A stretch of DNA of 25,791 nt, taken from contig CAKUKW010000004.1 of the NCBI GenBank assembly GCA_934663885.1, positions 1 through 25,791 on the forward strand. Direction: 5' to 3'. The position numbers and the translations under genes are program-made. How positions within the stretch are numbered: the first letter of the stretch is position 1; each line of letters begins with the position of its first letter. The notes beneath the pieces were generated by a model that was not told the DNA's origin, made no database searches, and saw only the letters and a program-made list of their open reading frames with translations. This DNA comes from an uncultured Tidjanibacter sp. (GTDB lineage Bacteria; Bacteroidota; Bacteroidia; Bacteroidales; Rikenellaceae). This document shows positions 16,241 to 25,421 of this stretch, one piece after another.

Positions 16241-17686
16241 ATGAAACTCGGACAGCTTATAAAAGACATTGCAGATGCCGAAGTCTGCGGTGATATCTCG
16301 GCGGAGATATCCTCGCTCGGGTTCGACTCACGCGCGGTCGTGCCCGGGCAGCTGTTTTTCGCTATAAAAGGAACCGCCTCGGACGGACACCGTTACATCG
16401 CCGACGCTATCGCCAAAGGGGCGGCAGCCGTAGTCTGTGAAGAGTTTCCTGCAGAAAACGATAAAAAGGTACCGTATATCCTCGTTACTGAGAGTTCGAG
16501 CGCTCTGGGCGAAATAGCATCCCGTTTCTACGGAGAGCCGAGCGGTAAGCTGCGGCTGGTGGGGGTAACCGGAACGAACGGAAAAACCACGGTGGCAACG
16601 CTGCTTTACGACCTCTTCCGCGGGCTGGGATATAAATGCGGGCTTATTTCGACGGTCAGCTACGTCATTGACGGCAGGGCGGTGGAAGCCTCGCACACCA
16701 CCCCGGACGCCGTGCGGCTCAACGCTATGCTGGCAGATATGGTACAGGCCGGATGCGAATTCTGCTTTATGGAGGTAAGCTCCCACAGCGTCGTCCAGGG
16801 TCGCATTGCCGGACTGACGTTCACCGGAGGGATTTTCACCAACATAACCCACGAACACCTCGATTACCACGGCACTTTCGCAGAGTATATCAAAGCCAAG
16901 AAAGCGTTCTTCGACAGCCTGCCGCGGGAGGCCTTCGCCCTTGTAAACGGCGATGACCGTAACGGTACGGTAATGATACAGAACACTGTGGCGCAGACCC
17001 GGACATTTGGCATGCGGGGGTTCGACGACTATAAGGTCCGCATACTTGAAAACACGCCGGAAGGAATGCTGCTCGATGTGGACAGGGAGGAAGTGTGGGT
17101 AAAATTCCTCGGTAAGTTCAATGCCTACAACCTGCTGGCCGTGTACGCGGCGGCGCGCCTTCTGGGAGCAGACAAACAGGAAACGCTGACCGCCGTAAGC
17201 AGCCTTACTCCTGTCAGGGGCCGCTTCGAAACCGTACGCTCGGCTAACGGGGTTACGGCGATAATAGATTACGCCCACACTCCCGACGCCCTGAAAAACG
17301 TGCTCGACACAGTGAACGGGATGCGCCGCGGCACCGGAAGGCTATTTGTCGTCGTGGGTTGCGGGGGCGACCGCGACAGGTCAAAGCGGCCGGAAATGGC
17401 ACGCATAGCTGCCGAATTCTCCGATATGGCGATCTTCACTTCCGATAACCCGCGCAGCGAAGATCCCGAAGCCATCCTGTCGGAAATGAAAGCGGGGGTT
17501 GAAGGCGTGGGGAAATACCTTTCCATTACAGACAGGCGCGAAGCGATAAAGACGGCGGCGGCGCTGGCCGCCCCGGGCGATATAATACTCATCGCAGGCA
17601 AAGGACATGAAACATACCAGGTCATAAAGGGGGAAACACACCACCTGGATGACAGGGAAGAGATATTAAAATATTTTAATAAATAA
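16241..17686 (+). CDS. murE: UDP-MurNAc-tripeptide synthetase MurE (meso-DAP-adding)
   Basis: A 481-residue cytoplasmic ATP-dependent ligase that adds the third amino acid to UDP-MurNAc-L-Ala-D-Glu. The ATP loop is GTNGKTT at 111-117; K220 (KAKKAFF) sits where the carbamylated lysine is expected; the substrate motif DNPRSEDPE begins at 402. DNPR is the known marker of meso-diaminopimelate ligases, as opposed to lysine-adding ones, so this organism should have mDAP peptidoglycan. mraY starts 12 nt after the stop. Confidence 0.97.
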   Translation: MKLGQLIKDIADAEVCGDISAEISSLGFDSRAVVPGQLFFAIKGTASDGHRYIADAIAKGAAAVVCEEFPAENDKKVPYILVTESSSALGEIASRFYGEPSGKLRLVGVTGTNGKTTVATLLYDLFRGLGYKCGLISTVSYVIDGRAVEASHTTPDAVRLNAMLADMVQAGCEFCFMEVSSHSVVQGRIAGLTFTGGIFTNITHEHLDYHGTFAEYIKAKKAFFDSLPREAFALVNGDDRNGTVMIQNTVAQTRTFGMRGFDDYKVRILENTPEGMLLDVDREEVWVKFLGKFNAYNLLAVYAAARLLGADKQETLTAVSSLTPVRGRFETVRSANGVTAIIDYAHTPDALKNVLDTVNGMRRGTGRLFVVVGCGGDRDRSKRPEMARIAAEFSDMAIFTSDNPRSEDPEAILSEMKAGVEGVGKYLSITDRREAIKTAAALAAPGDIILIAGKGHETYQVIKGETHHLDDREEILKYFNK

Positions 17687-17698
17687 AATCAATACGGA

Positions 17699-18979
17699 AT
17701 GCTATACCATCTGCTCGATTATCTCGAATCCCAGTTTAATTTTCCCGGTGCGGGGCTGTTCCAGTACATCTCATTCCGCTCTGTAGGGGCGATAGTGGTA
17801 GCCCTTTTGATCGGCATCCTGTTCGGCAAGAAAATCATCCGCCTCCTTCGCAGGCGGCAGATAGGCGAAAGCGTACGCAACCTCGGGCTCGAAGGGCAGA
17901 TGGAAAAATCGGGCACGCCTACGATGGGCGGTATAATCATCCTGGCAGCATTGCTCATTCCCGTACTGCTCTTCTGCGACCTGTCGAATATTTACGTTCA
18001 GGTGATGATAATAGCCACAGTCTGGCTCGGCGTGATCGGCTTCATGGACGACTATATTAAAGTCTTCCGCAAACTCAAAGGCGGCCTGAAAGGAAAATTC
18101 AAGGTTATAGGGCAGGTCGGACTCGGCATAATAGTCGGAACCGTGATGTGCTTCAGCCAGGAAATAGTCATAGTCGAAAAACCACAGCTTCCCGAGCAGC
18201 CGGCAGGAATGACGGTTACGGCCGGCGAGACCGTAGAGGTGGGTGAGAACGGTACCGAAGGATATTCGGGCGATGTCCGTGTAGAAGCCGAGAGGCAAAA
18301 GAACACCAAGACTACCATACCGTTCGTCAAGAACAACGAATTCGACTACCATTGGCTCGTTCCGTCGGATAAACCGTGGGGCGACATAGTTACATGGATA
18401 ATCTATATAATAGTCGCCATATTCATCATAACATGGATATCCAACGCCGCCAACCTGACCGACGGGCTCGACGGGCTTGCCGGTGGGGTGTCGGCCATAA
18501 TCGTAGTTGTTCTGGGAGCGTTCGCCTATCTGTCGGGCAACATCATATACTCGGACTACCTCAACATAATGTATATACCCGGAAGCGGGGAGCTAACTGT
18601 CTTCGCCGCTGCGATGGTCGGGGCGCTGATAGGGTTCCTGTGGTATAACTCGTACCCCGCTCAGGTATTCATGGGCGATACGGGCAGCCTCGCCATCGGT
18701 GGCATAATAGCAGTATTCGCGCTGCTGATACGCAAGGAGTTGCTGCTCCCGGTATTGTGCGGCGTCTTCCTCATGGAGAGCCTTTCGGTAGTTATACAGG
18801 TCACATATTTTAAGGCCACGAAGAAAAAATACGGCGAAGGCAGGCGCTATTACCTCATGGCGCCCCTGCACCACCATTACCAGAAGAAAGGCATTCCGGA
18901 GAATAAGATAGTGGTCCGTTTCTGGATCGTGCAGATACTGCTGGCTGCCCTTTCGATAGTAACGCTTAAAATCAGGTAG
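17699..18979 (+). CDS. mraY: Phospho-MurNAc-pentapeptide transferase MraY
   Basis: A 426-residue polytopic membrane enzyme that transfers phospho-MurNAc-pentapeptide to undecaprenyl phosphate to give lipid I. Visible: SGTPTMGG (71-78), DD at 117-118 ([10 protein letters not shown]), [12 protein letters not shown] (252-263), the catalytic-site FMGDTGS (325-330) and HHH (391-393, [10 protein letters not shown]). It is about 65 residues longer than the E. coli enzyme (360). Most of the excess is a hydrophilic insertion at about 155-225, between membrane segments and probably periplasmic. Longer MraY proteins are usual in Bacteroidota. murD follows after 2 nt. Confidence 0.97.
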   Translation: MLYHLLDYLESQFNFPGAGLFQYISFRSVGAIVVALLIGILFGKKIIRLLRRRQIGESVRNLGLEGQMEKSGTPTMGGIIILAALLIPVLLFCDLSNIYVQVMIIATVWLGVIGFMDDYIKVFRKLKGGLKGKFKVIGQVGLGIIVGTVMCFSQEIVIVEKPQLPEQPAGMTVTAGETVEVGENGTEGYSGDVRVEAERQKNTKTTIPFVKNNEFDYHWLVPSDKPWGDIVTWIIYIIVAIFIITWISNAANLTDGLDGLAGGVSAIIVVVLGAFAYLSGNIIYSDYLNIMYIPGSGELTVFAAAMVGALIGFLWYNSYPAQVFMGDTGSLAIGGIIAVFALLIRKELLLPVLCGVFLMESLSVVIQVTYFKATKKKYGEGRRYYLMAPLHHHYQKKGIPENKIVVRFWIVQILLAALSIVTLKIR

Positions 18980-18981
18980 AG

Positions 18982-20334
18982 ATGCGCGTGGTAGTACTTG
19001 GGGGAGGTGAAAGCGGATACGGCTCGGCGGTGCTGGCAAGGATAAAGGGATACGACGTCTTTCTATCCGACCTTGGCACGCTGGAGGAGAAATACGCCCG
19101 CAAACTCGAAGAGTACGGCATACCCTACGAGCAGGGGGGACATACTCCGGAGCTTATACTGAACGCCGACCTTGTAATAAAAAGCCCAGGCATACCCGAT
19201 ACGGCGGCGGTAGTGAAAGCGCTCTCTGACAAGGGCATGCCGGTCATATCGGAAATAGAGTTCGCGGGGCGGTTCACGAGAGGGAAAACGATATGCATCA
19301 CCGGTTCGAACGGTAAAACCACCACCACGACCCTGATTTACGAAATACTCCGGGCCGCAGGTTATGGCGTGGCGGCAGGAGGCAATATAGGAGAGAGTTT
19401 CGCATATACTGTGGCAACTTCCGACCGCGAATGGTATGTGCTGGAGCTCAGCAGTTTCCAGCTCGACGGGATGTTTGCTTTCAGGGCCGACATAGCCATA
19501 CTGATGAATATCACACCCGACCACCTCGACCGCTACGGCTACGACTTCGGGAGCTATGCCGACAGTAAGTTTCGCATAATACGGAACCAGCGGCCCGAAG
19601 ACGTTTTCATATTTTGCCTCGACGATAAAACCGTGGCGGAAAAAGTATCGGAACTGCGGCCGGAGATGAAATTGCTGCCTTTTTCGGCGAAGAAAGAGTT
19701 GTATCAGGGGGGAGCCTTCCTGCGGCACGACGGAACATTTACAGCGCGCGCAGGCGGCAGGGAACTGGAATTGGATACCGCGAAGATGAAGATAAAAGGC
19801 CTGCACAACGCCTATAATGCCATGGCGGCGGCGATGGCGGCGATGGCGACAGGTGTGAACGAAGATGTGATAAGAGAAACAATTTATAATTTCGCAGGGG
19901 TCGAGCACCGGATGGAGTTTGTGGCCTGGGTCGGAGGTGTGGAATACATAAACGATTCCAAGGCGACAAATGTGGATTCGGCATGGTATGCACTGGAGAG
20001 TATGAAAAGGCCGGTAGTATGGATAGCCGGCGGCACCGACAAGGGCAATGACTACGGCCCTCTGAAAGAATTTGCCCGCCAAAAGGTTAAGGCCCTTGTG
20101 TGCATGGGGGCCGACAATACCAAACTGAAAGAGGCTTTCGGTGGCCTCGTCCCAGTAGTCTACGATACACATTCGCTGGAAGAAGCGATGGCTGCCGTCA
20201 CAGAAGCGTCCCGCAAAGGTGATACGGTACTGCTTTCGCCTGCGTGCGCAAGCTTCGACCTTTTCAAAAATTACGAGGACAGGGGGCGTCAGTTCAAGGC
20301 GGCGGTAAATAAGTTAGAAAGGAACAGGCGATGA
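18982..20334 (+). CDS. murD: UDP-MurNAc-L-Ala:D-Glu ligase MurD
   Basis: A 450-residue cytoplasmic ligase that adds D-glutamate to UDP-MurNAc-L-Ala. The N-terminal UDP-binding Rossmann segment is MRVVVLGGGESGYGSA; the ATP loop GSNGKTT is at 108-114; later motifs are MNITPDHLDRYGYDF, GVEHRMEFV, YINDSKATN and the C-terminal LLSPACASFD, all typical of MurD. The start lies 2 nt after the mraY stop. The stop overlaps the ftsW start as ATGA. Confidence 0.97.
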   Translation: MRVVVLGGGESGYGSAVLARIKGYDVFLSDLGTLEEKYARKLEEYGIPYEQGGHTPELILNADLVIKSPGIPDTAAVVKALSDKGMPVISEIEFAGRFTRGKTICITGSNGKTTTTTLIYEILRAAGYGVAAGGNIGESFAYTVATSDREWYVLELSSFQLDGMFAFRADIAILMNITPDHLDRYGYDFGSYADSKFRIIRNQRPEDVFIFCLDDKTVAEKVSELRPEMKLLPFSAKKELYQGGAFLRHDGTFTARAGGRELELDTAKMKIKGLHNAYNAMAAAMAAMATGVNEDVIRETIYNFAGVEHRMEFVAWVGGVEYINDSKATNVDSAWYALESMKRPVVWIAGGTDKGNDYGPLKEFARQKVKALVCMGADNTKLKEAFGGLVPVVYDTHSLEEAMAAVTEASRKGDTVLLSPACASFDLFKNYEDRGRQFKAAVNKLERNRR

Positions 20335-21959
20335 AAAAACATAGCGAAGACGACGATTTTATCATCATATCCGGTGAAGAGGACACGGAAAATACGGTAG
20401 TCGAAGAGGAGGCCGTGATCTACCTCTACGACGAGGAGGAGCCCGTGCGTGAGAAAAAGCCGCACGACCTGCCCGTGGAAAAGGACACCGAGTTCGAGCT
20501 TGACGATGATGAGAACGATGATGAGGATGAAGACGACGTAGAGGATGAGGATGAAGAGGAGGACTCCGAAGAAGAATGTGAAGATGCCGAAGACGCAGCC
20601 GCGGATATAAGCGGCACAGAAGAGGGGAAAACAGCCACTGCTTCCCATAAAGGTAAAGGAAAACGCAAATGGCGTCTTTTCGGCGGCGATGCCGTGCTGT
20701 GGATAATAATCATCGCCCTGCTTATTTTCTCCATATTCGTTACGTTCTCAGCACAGGTTTACAAGGTCGACAATCCGGCCAGGACGTTGGTCGAGCAGCT
20801 TATTTTCATAGGCATTGGTATTGCGGCGCTTTGGCTCGTACACATCATAAAATACCAGTTCTACCGCAAGGTTGCGAAAATAGTGTGGTGGGCGGGACTT
20901 ATCCTGACATTCGCCGCGCTGCTTTACGGGAAATCCATAGGGGCTTCGAGCACCCGCGACCTCTCGTTCTTCGGCTTTTCGTTCCAGCCGCTCGAGATAC
21001 TCAAGATAGGCATGGTCATGCTACTTGCCATGCAGCTGGCCGGCCGGCAGAAGAACATCAACAAGATGAAGATACTTCCCAGTTTCCGCCCGTCCGAGTG
21101 GAAGCGCAACGGGCAGGAAAATATAGACATATTCACGAAACAGACCATTCCCATACTGGGGCCGATACTGGTGACCTGCGTGCTCACGTTCTTCGCGGTG
21201 GGCAACTCCACCACCCTGATCATAGGCGCAACGTGTTTCATAATGCTGTTCATAGGCCGCGTACGGGCGCAGGATCTGTGGAAGATAGTCGGTATCGGGG
21301 CCGTGGCCGGGGTCATATTACTATTGTCGGGCCTCGGCAGGAGCCATACCGGCCAGAGCCGAATGGCTAAGTTCACACCTGAGATGCACGTCAAGCATTC
21401 AAGATATATAACCGTGACCGATCCCGACGGCAAGCGCGATTCGCTCGAAATTTACAGCCCGCCGATAAAGGATTATGACGAGAGGGGAAAGCCTATAGTC
21501 GAGTCGGAGCAGGCGGTGACGGCCAAGATGGCAATCGCCTCGGGCGAAATACTGGGTAAAGGGCCAGGGATGAGTACACTGCGCTCGAAACTGCCGGAGG
21601 CCGAGAAAGACTACGCGTACGCTTTCCTTGTAGAGGAGTACGGAGCGATAGGGGGGTTGCTCATAATGCTCCTTTACCTGTGGCTCTTCTTCCGCACGAT
21701 ACAGATATTCAAGATGTGCGGCACGGCTTTCCCGAGCCTGCTGATACTGGGCCTGGGGGTTATGATAACCATACAGGCCATAATGCACATGCTGGTTACG
21801 GTGGGGTTGTTCCCTGTGGCGGGGCAGCAGCTTCCGCTCATAAGCAAGGGCGGCTCGTCGCTCGTCTTTACGCTTTTCGCGTTGGGCATGATACTCGGCG
21901 TGAGCCGCCAGACCGCCAATAACACCCTCGACAGGCCGAAAGGTGAATCGCTTTCTTAA
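20331..21959 (+). CDS. ftsW: Septal glycosyltransferase FtsW with acidic N-terminal extension
   Basis: 542 residues; a SEDS-family polymerase that builds septal glycan strands from lipid II, working with FtsI. The membrane core begins at about 121 (DAVLWIIIIALLIFSIF); the catalytic aspartate is D427 (LPEAEKDYAYAF), followed by EEYGAIGGLL and QLPLISKGGSS. The odd part is residues 1-120, which are cytoplasmic: acidic throughout, with 54-88 almost entirely Asp/Glu, then a basic patch (106-115, HKGKGKRKWR) before the first helix. Most FtsW proteins are about 380-450 residues and lack this. No in-frame Met lies between residue 1 and the core, and the ATGA overlap with murD supports this start. FtsW rather than RodA is indicated by the cluster position. 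Confidence 0.95.
   Translation: MKKHSEDDDFIIISGEEDTENTVVEEEAVIYLYDEEEPVREKKPHDLPVEKDTEFELDDDENDDEDEDDVEDEDEEEDSEEECEDAEDAAADISGTEEGKTATASHKGKGKRKWRLFGGDAVLWIIIIALLIFSIFVTFSAQVYKVDNPARTLVEQLIFIGIGIAALWLVHIIKYQFYRKVAKIVWWAGLILTFAALLYGKSIGASSTRDLSFFGFSFQPLEILKIGMVMLLAMQLAGRQKNINKMKILPSFRPSEWKRNGQENIDIFTKQTIPILGPILVTCVLTFFAVGNSTTLIIGATCFIMLFIGRVRAQDLWKIVGIGAVAGVILLLSGLGRSHTGQSRMAKFTPEMHVKHSRYITVTDPDGKRDSLEIYSPPIKDYDERGKPIVESEQAVTAKMAIASGEILGKGPGMSTLRSKLPEAEKDYAYAFLVEEYGAIGGLLIMLLYLWLFFRTIQIFKMCGTAFPSLLILGLGVMITIQAIMHMLVTVGLFPVAGQQLPLISKGGSSLVFTLFALGMILGVSRQTANNTLDRPKGESLS
20490..20594 (+). repeat. GAT/GAG-rich low-complexity tract within ftsW
   Basis: This segment is built almost wholly from GAT, GAC, GAG, GAA and a few AAC/GTA/TCC codons, giving the Asp/Glu run at FtsW residues 54-88. 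The irregular (GATGAG)-like pattern is prone to replication slippage in 6-nt or 3-nt steps, which would change acidic tail length without shifting frame. Confidence 0.8.
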
Positions 21960-21971
21960 AATTACGGATAG

Positions 21972-23144
21972 ATGGAAAAGAAATTGAAAATAATACTCAG
22001 CGGCGGCGGTACGGGAGGCCATATTTATCCGGCGGTAGCGGTGGCCGAAGCTCTGCGCAGAAGGTTGGGCGAGGGTGTGGAAATACTTTTCGTGGGCGCC
22101 GAGGGGAAAATGGAAATGGAAAAGGTCCCGGCCCTCGGTTACGATATCGTGGGTTTGCCGGTGGCGGGTATACAAAGGAAAAAACTGTTGAAAAATATTA
22201 CGTTTCCATTTAAACTGATGCGCAGCAACAGTAAAGCCCGGAAAGTGGTAAAGGATTTCGCTCCCGACGCAGTGGCGGGGTTCGGCGGATATGCGAGTTA
22301 CCCCATACTTCGGGCCGCACAAAAAGCGGGAATACCAACCCTTATACAGGAGCAGAACTCCTACGCCGGGGTAGCAAACAAGAAACTGGCAAAACGTGCG
22401 CGCAGGATATGCGTGGCCTACGACGGCATGGAGCGCTTCTTCCCTTCCGGGAAGATAGTTTTCACCGGCAACCCGCTGCGGGGAAACTTTTGCTCTACCG
22501 CTCCCCGGGCCGAAGCGCTTACTTATTTCGGGCTGGAAGAGGGTCGGTGCACAATACTTATCGTAGGCGGAAGCCTGGGTACGCGCACCCTGAACGACAT
22601 GATGAAAAAGTGGGCGGACGAGCTGGGAGCCAATCCCGGCGTGCAGGTAATATGGCAGACGGGAAAGATATACCAGCGGGAAATGGAAGATTTCATGAGA
22701 GGACGCAACTATAAAAATATATGGTACGGGCCGTTCATCGACCGTATGGATTATGCCTACTCGGCGGCCGACGTCGTCATATCGCGCTCGGGTGCGGGGA
22801 CGGTTTCGGAGCTCTGCCTGCAGGGGAAAGCTGTAATATTCGTACCTTCGCCCAATGTAGCCGAAGACCACCAGACGAAAAACGCGATGGCGCTGGCCGA
22901 GAAAGAGGCCGCACTGATGATAAACGACTGGATGGCCGCTGAAGATGTCATTCCGACGGCACTGGCACTTTCGGCGAACGGGCCCAAAAAGTTAGTGCTG
23001 GAGGAGAACATAAAGAAACTGGGCATATCCGACTCCGCCGACAGGGTGGCGGGATATATCATTGAACTTACGGAAAAACTGACGGCATCGCCGGATAAGA
23101 TAAGAAAGCCTGGACAGGTAAATAATACGCGGAATAACTCGTAA
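21972..23144 (+). CDS. murG: Lipid II synthase MurG (UDP-GlcNAc transferase)
   Basis: A 390-residue peripheral inner-membrane GT-B glycosyltransferase that adds GlcNAc to lipid I. Signature motifs: SGGGTGGHIYPAVAVAEAL at residues 9-27, FGGYASYP, the QEQNSYAGVANK segment, GGSLGTRTLND, and the UDP-GlcNAc site ISRSGAGTVSEL with VPSPNVAEDHQ. The start ATG 21972 is 12 nt after the ftsW stop. The C-terminal 25 residues or so are hydrophilic and probably flexible. murC begins 6 nt after the stop. Confidence 0.97.
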   Translation: MEKKLKIILSGGGTGGHIYPAVAVAEALRRRLGEGVEILFVGAEGKMEMEKVPALGYDIVGLPVAGIQRKKLLKNITFPFKLMRSNSKARKVVKDFAPDAVAGFGGYASYPILRAAQKAGIPTLIQEQNSYAGVANKKLAKRARRICVAYDGMERFFPSGKIVFTGNPLRGNFCSTAPRAEALTYFGLEEGRCTILIVGGSLGTRTLNDMMKKWADELGANPGVQVIWQTGKIYQREMEDFMRGRNYKNIWYGPFIDRMDYAYSAADVVISRSGAGTVSELCLQGKAVIFVPSPNVAEDHQTKNAMALAEKEAALMINDWMAAEDVIPTALALSANGPKKLVLEENIKKLGISDSADRVAGYIIELTEKLTASPDKIRKPGQVNNTRNNS

Positions 23145-23150
23145 AAAGAG

Positions 23151-24539
23151 ATGGAGGAAAAAACCACATACAGGAACGTATATTTCCTTGGTATAGGCGG
23201 CATAGGTATGAGCGCCCTGGCCCGCCATTTCATGCGCGAAGGCAAACATGTGGGCGGTTACGACCGCACGGAAACGCTCCTGACGCACGGACTGGCCGAA
23301 GACGGCGCCGACATCCATTACGAGGAAAATTCCGACCTGATCGGCCCGGGATTCCGTAATCCGGCCGAAACGCTGGTAGTCTATACACCCGCGCTGCCCC
23401 ACGACCATGCCGAGCTAGTATGGTTCCGCGAAAAGGGTTTCACGGTACTGAAACGCTCGGAGATACTTGGGGTCATTTCTCAGGGTAAATATGTTATGGC
23501 TGTTGCCGGTACGCACGGAAAAACCACCACTACTACCCTCCTGGCATGGATAAACCACATTGCAGGCGGAGGTGGTTCGGCCTTCCTCGGCGGCATTTCC
23601 AAGAACTTCGGCGGTAATTTCGTGTCGGGCGGAGGCGAACGCATGGCGGTGGAGGCCGACGAGTTCGACCGCTCTTTCCTGAGGCTGCATCCCGACGTGG
23701 CGGTTATTACATCCGCCGACGCCGACCACCTCGATATTTACGGGACGCACGAAGAACTCAAAGCGGCCTTCGCCCAGTTTGTCAGGCAGATCAAACCGGG
23801 CGGCGCGCTTATAATACACAAGGGAGCGGAGGTTAAAATCACAAATCAGGACATAAAAATATACACATACTCGCTCGAGGGCGATGCTGACTTCCATGGA
23901 TCGGACATCCGGCCCGCAGGAGGAGGAAAATATCGTTTCGACATCGTATGTCCCGACCGGACGATAAAGGACTGCACGCTCGGCATCCCCGGAAAAATAA
24001 ACATAGAGAACACAGTGGCAGCCGTGGCTATGGCGTGGGTGCCCGGGTTCGAAGACGACAAACTAAGAGAGGCGCTGGTAACTTTCGAAGGGGTGCGCAG
24101 GCGTTTTGATATTTATATCAATACGCCGGAGTTGGTTTACATGGACGATTATGCACACCATCCCGAGGAGCTGCGGGCCGTTATAACCTCTGTTAAGGAT
24201 ATGTTCCCCGGGCGCAGGCTGACAGTCGTTTTCCAACCCCACTTGTATACGCGCACACGGGATTTCTACAGGGAATTCGCCGGGGCGCTCTCGCTGGCGG
24301 ACGAAGTAGTGCTGGTGCCGGTATATCCGGCTCGCGAGGAGCCTATCGAGGGGGTGAGCTCGCAACTAATCGGCGACCTGCTTACTGTGCCGTATCGCAC
24401 GGTGCCGAAAGAGAAGATAGCGCAGGAATTGGAACACTCGGCGGTAGATGTCCTACTGACCACGGGCGCGGGCGATATCGAGAATTATTGCGGCGAAATA
24501 GCGCGCCGCTTTAACGAAAAAACAAAAGATACGGAATGA
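23151..24539 (+). CDS. murC: UDP-MurNAc:L-alanine ligase MurC
   Basis: A 462-residue cytoplasmic ligase that adds L-alanine to UDP-MurNAc, the first step of stem-peptide assembly. Motifs: YFLGIGGIGMSALARHF at about 10-26, ATP loop GTHGKTTTTTLLAW at about 121-134, EADEFDRSFL, and DDYAHHPEELRAV near 325-337. The GTHGKT loop separates MurC from the other Mur ligases here. The start ATG 23151 is preceded by AAAAAGAG. The stop overlaps the ftsQ start as ATGA. Confidence 0.97.
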   Translation: MEEKTTYRNVYFLGIGGIGMSALARHFMREGKHVGGYDRTETLLTHGLAEDGADIHYEENSDLIGPGFRNPAETLVVYTPALPHDHAELVWFREKGFTVLKRSEILGVISQGKYVMAVAGTHGKTTTTTLLAWINHIAGGGGSAFLGGISKNFGGNFVSGGGERMAVEADEFDRSFLRLHPDVAVITSADADHLDIYGTHEELKAAFAQFVRQIKPGGALIIHKGAEVKITNQDIKIYTYSLEGDADFHGSDIRPAGGGKYRFDIVCPDRTIKDCTLGIPGKINIENTVAAVAMAWVPGFEDDKLREALVTFEGVRRRFDIYINTPELVYMDDYAHHPEELRAVITSVKDMFPGRRLTVVFQPHLYTRTRDFYREFAGALSLADEVVLVPVYPAREEPIEGVSSQLIGDLLTVPYRTVPKEKIAQELEHSAVDVLLTTGAGDIENYCGEIARRFNEKTKDTE

Positions 24540-25381
24540 AGCGTTTCTGGGCAATAGTTATATCACTGCTTGTGTGGGCGGCCATAGTACTTTACATAGT
24601 ATGGTCGTCGGATATGAGCAGCCGCCGGCGCGATGAAGTGGTAATAGAAAAACTTGCAGTTAAAGTTACCGATAGCGCTGCTATGAACCTTGTAAGTACA
24701 GAAATGATCGAAGAATGGATAGACACGGACGGCCTGAACCCTGTAGGGAAACGGGTGAGTGAAGTGGACGCCCGCGAGATAACTAAGGCGGTACGCAGCC
24801 GCGGATCGGTTTCGGAAGCCTCTACTTATGTGGATTTGGAGGGAACGGTATACGTTTCGGTCAGCCAGCGTCGGCCGGCAGCCAGAATCATTACCGACAA
24901 GGGATATGACTTTTATATGACTGCAGACGGCTATATATTGCCCCGTGCGGGATATCCTACACAATATATCCCCATAATAACAGGGGATTTTGGCCTGCCT
25001 TTTGATAGGGGATTTGCGGGCGGGCTCGACAGGTACGCCGAAGAGGAGGAAAAAAAGTCCGACAAAAATTATATATTTCTGTGTAAACTCATTAATTTTG
25101 TAAATTATATCGGGGAGAGTGAATTCTGGCGCTCACAAATCGTACAGATAAACGTTACGGAGCCGGCACGCAGCGGCCGCGGTAATTATTTGCAGCGTGA
25201 GCCGGAAGTCGAACTCATTCCCCGCGCGGGCGATCATCTGGTCGTCCTTGGCCGGTTGGACGGGTATGAAAAAAAACTGGATAACCTGATGCTTTTTTAC
25301 CGCCAGGCCGCTCCCGCCGAAGGATGGGGAAAGTGGAGCCGGATAAACCTTAAATACGACAACCAGATAGTCTGCAAATAA
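24536..25381 (+). CDS. ftsQ: Cell division protein FtsQ
   Basis: 281 residues. Topology is that of FtsQ/DivIB: a very short cytoplasmic N-terminus, one membrane helix (about 4-23, FWAIVISLLVWAAIVLYIVW), then a periplasmic POTRA-like region (about 35-115: EKLAVKVTDSA through VYVSVSQRRPAARI) and a beta domain (YDFYMTADGYILPR onward). FtsQ recruits FtsL/FtsB and links them to FtsW and FtsI. Sequence conservation is low, so the call also leans on position between murC and ftsA. The start overlaps the murC stop by 4 nt, suggesting translational coupling. Confidence 0.9.
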   Translation: MKRFWAIVISLLVWAAIVLYIVWSSDMSSRRRDEVVIEKLAVKVTDSAAMNLVSTEMIEEWIDTDGLNPVGKRVSEVDAREITKAVRSRGSVSEASTYVDLEGTVYVSVSQRRPAARIITDKGYDFYMTADGYILPRAGYPTQYIPIITGDFGLPFDRGFAGGLDRYAEEEEKKSDKNYIFLCKLINFVNYIGESEFWRSQIVQINVTEPARSGRGNYLQREPEVELIPRAGDHLVVLGRLDGYEKKLDNLMLFYRQAAPAEGWGKWSRINLKYDNQIVCK

Positions 25382-25406
25382 ATAATATAAAATATAAAAC
25401 CGTCCC

Positions 25407-25411
25407 GGAGG
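25407..25411 (+). promoter_or_regulatory. Strong Shine-Dalgarno before ftsA
   Basis: GGAGG at 25407-25411 lies 10 nt before the ftsA ATG at 25422. Most other genes in the window have only A-rich or weak purine stretches at this position, as is normal in Bacteroidota, so this site stands out. Confidence 0.5.
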
Positions 25412-25421
25412 ACGTAAAAGT

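Noticed and set aside
21399..22871. Minus-strand frame of 490 codons across ftsW and murG
   Set aside because: Spans two well-supported genes antisense; composition is that of a shadow frame, and no family motif was seen.
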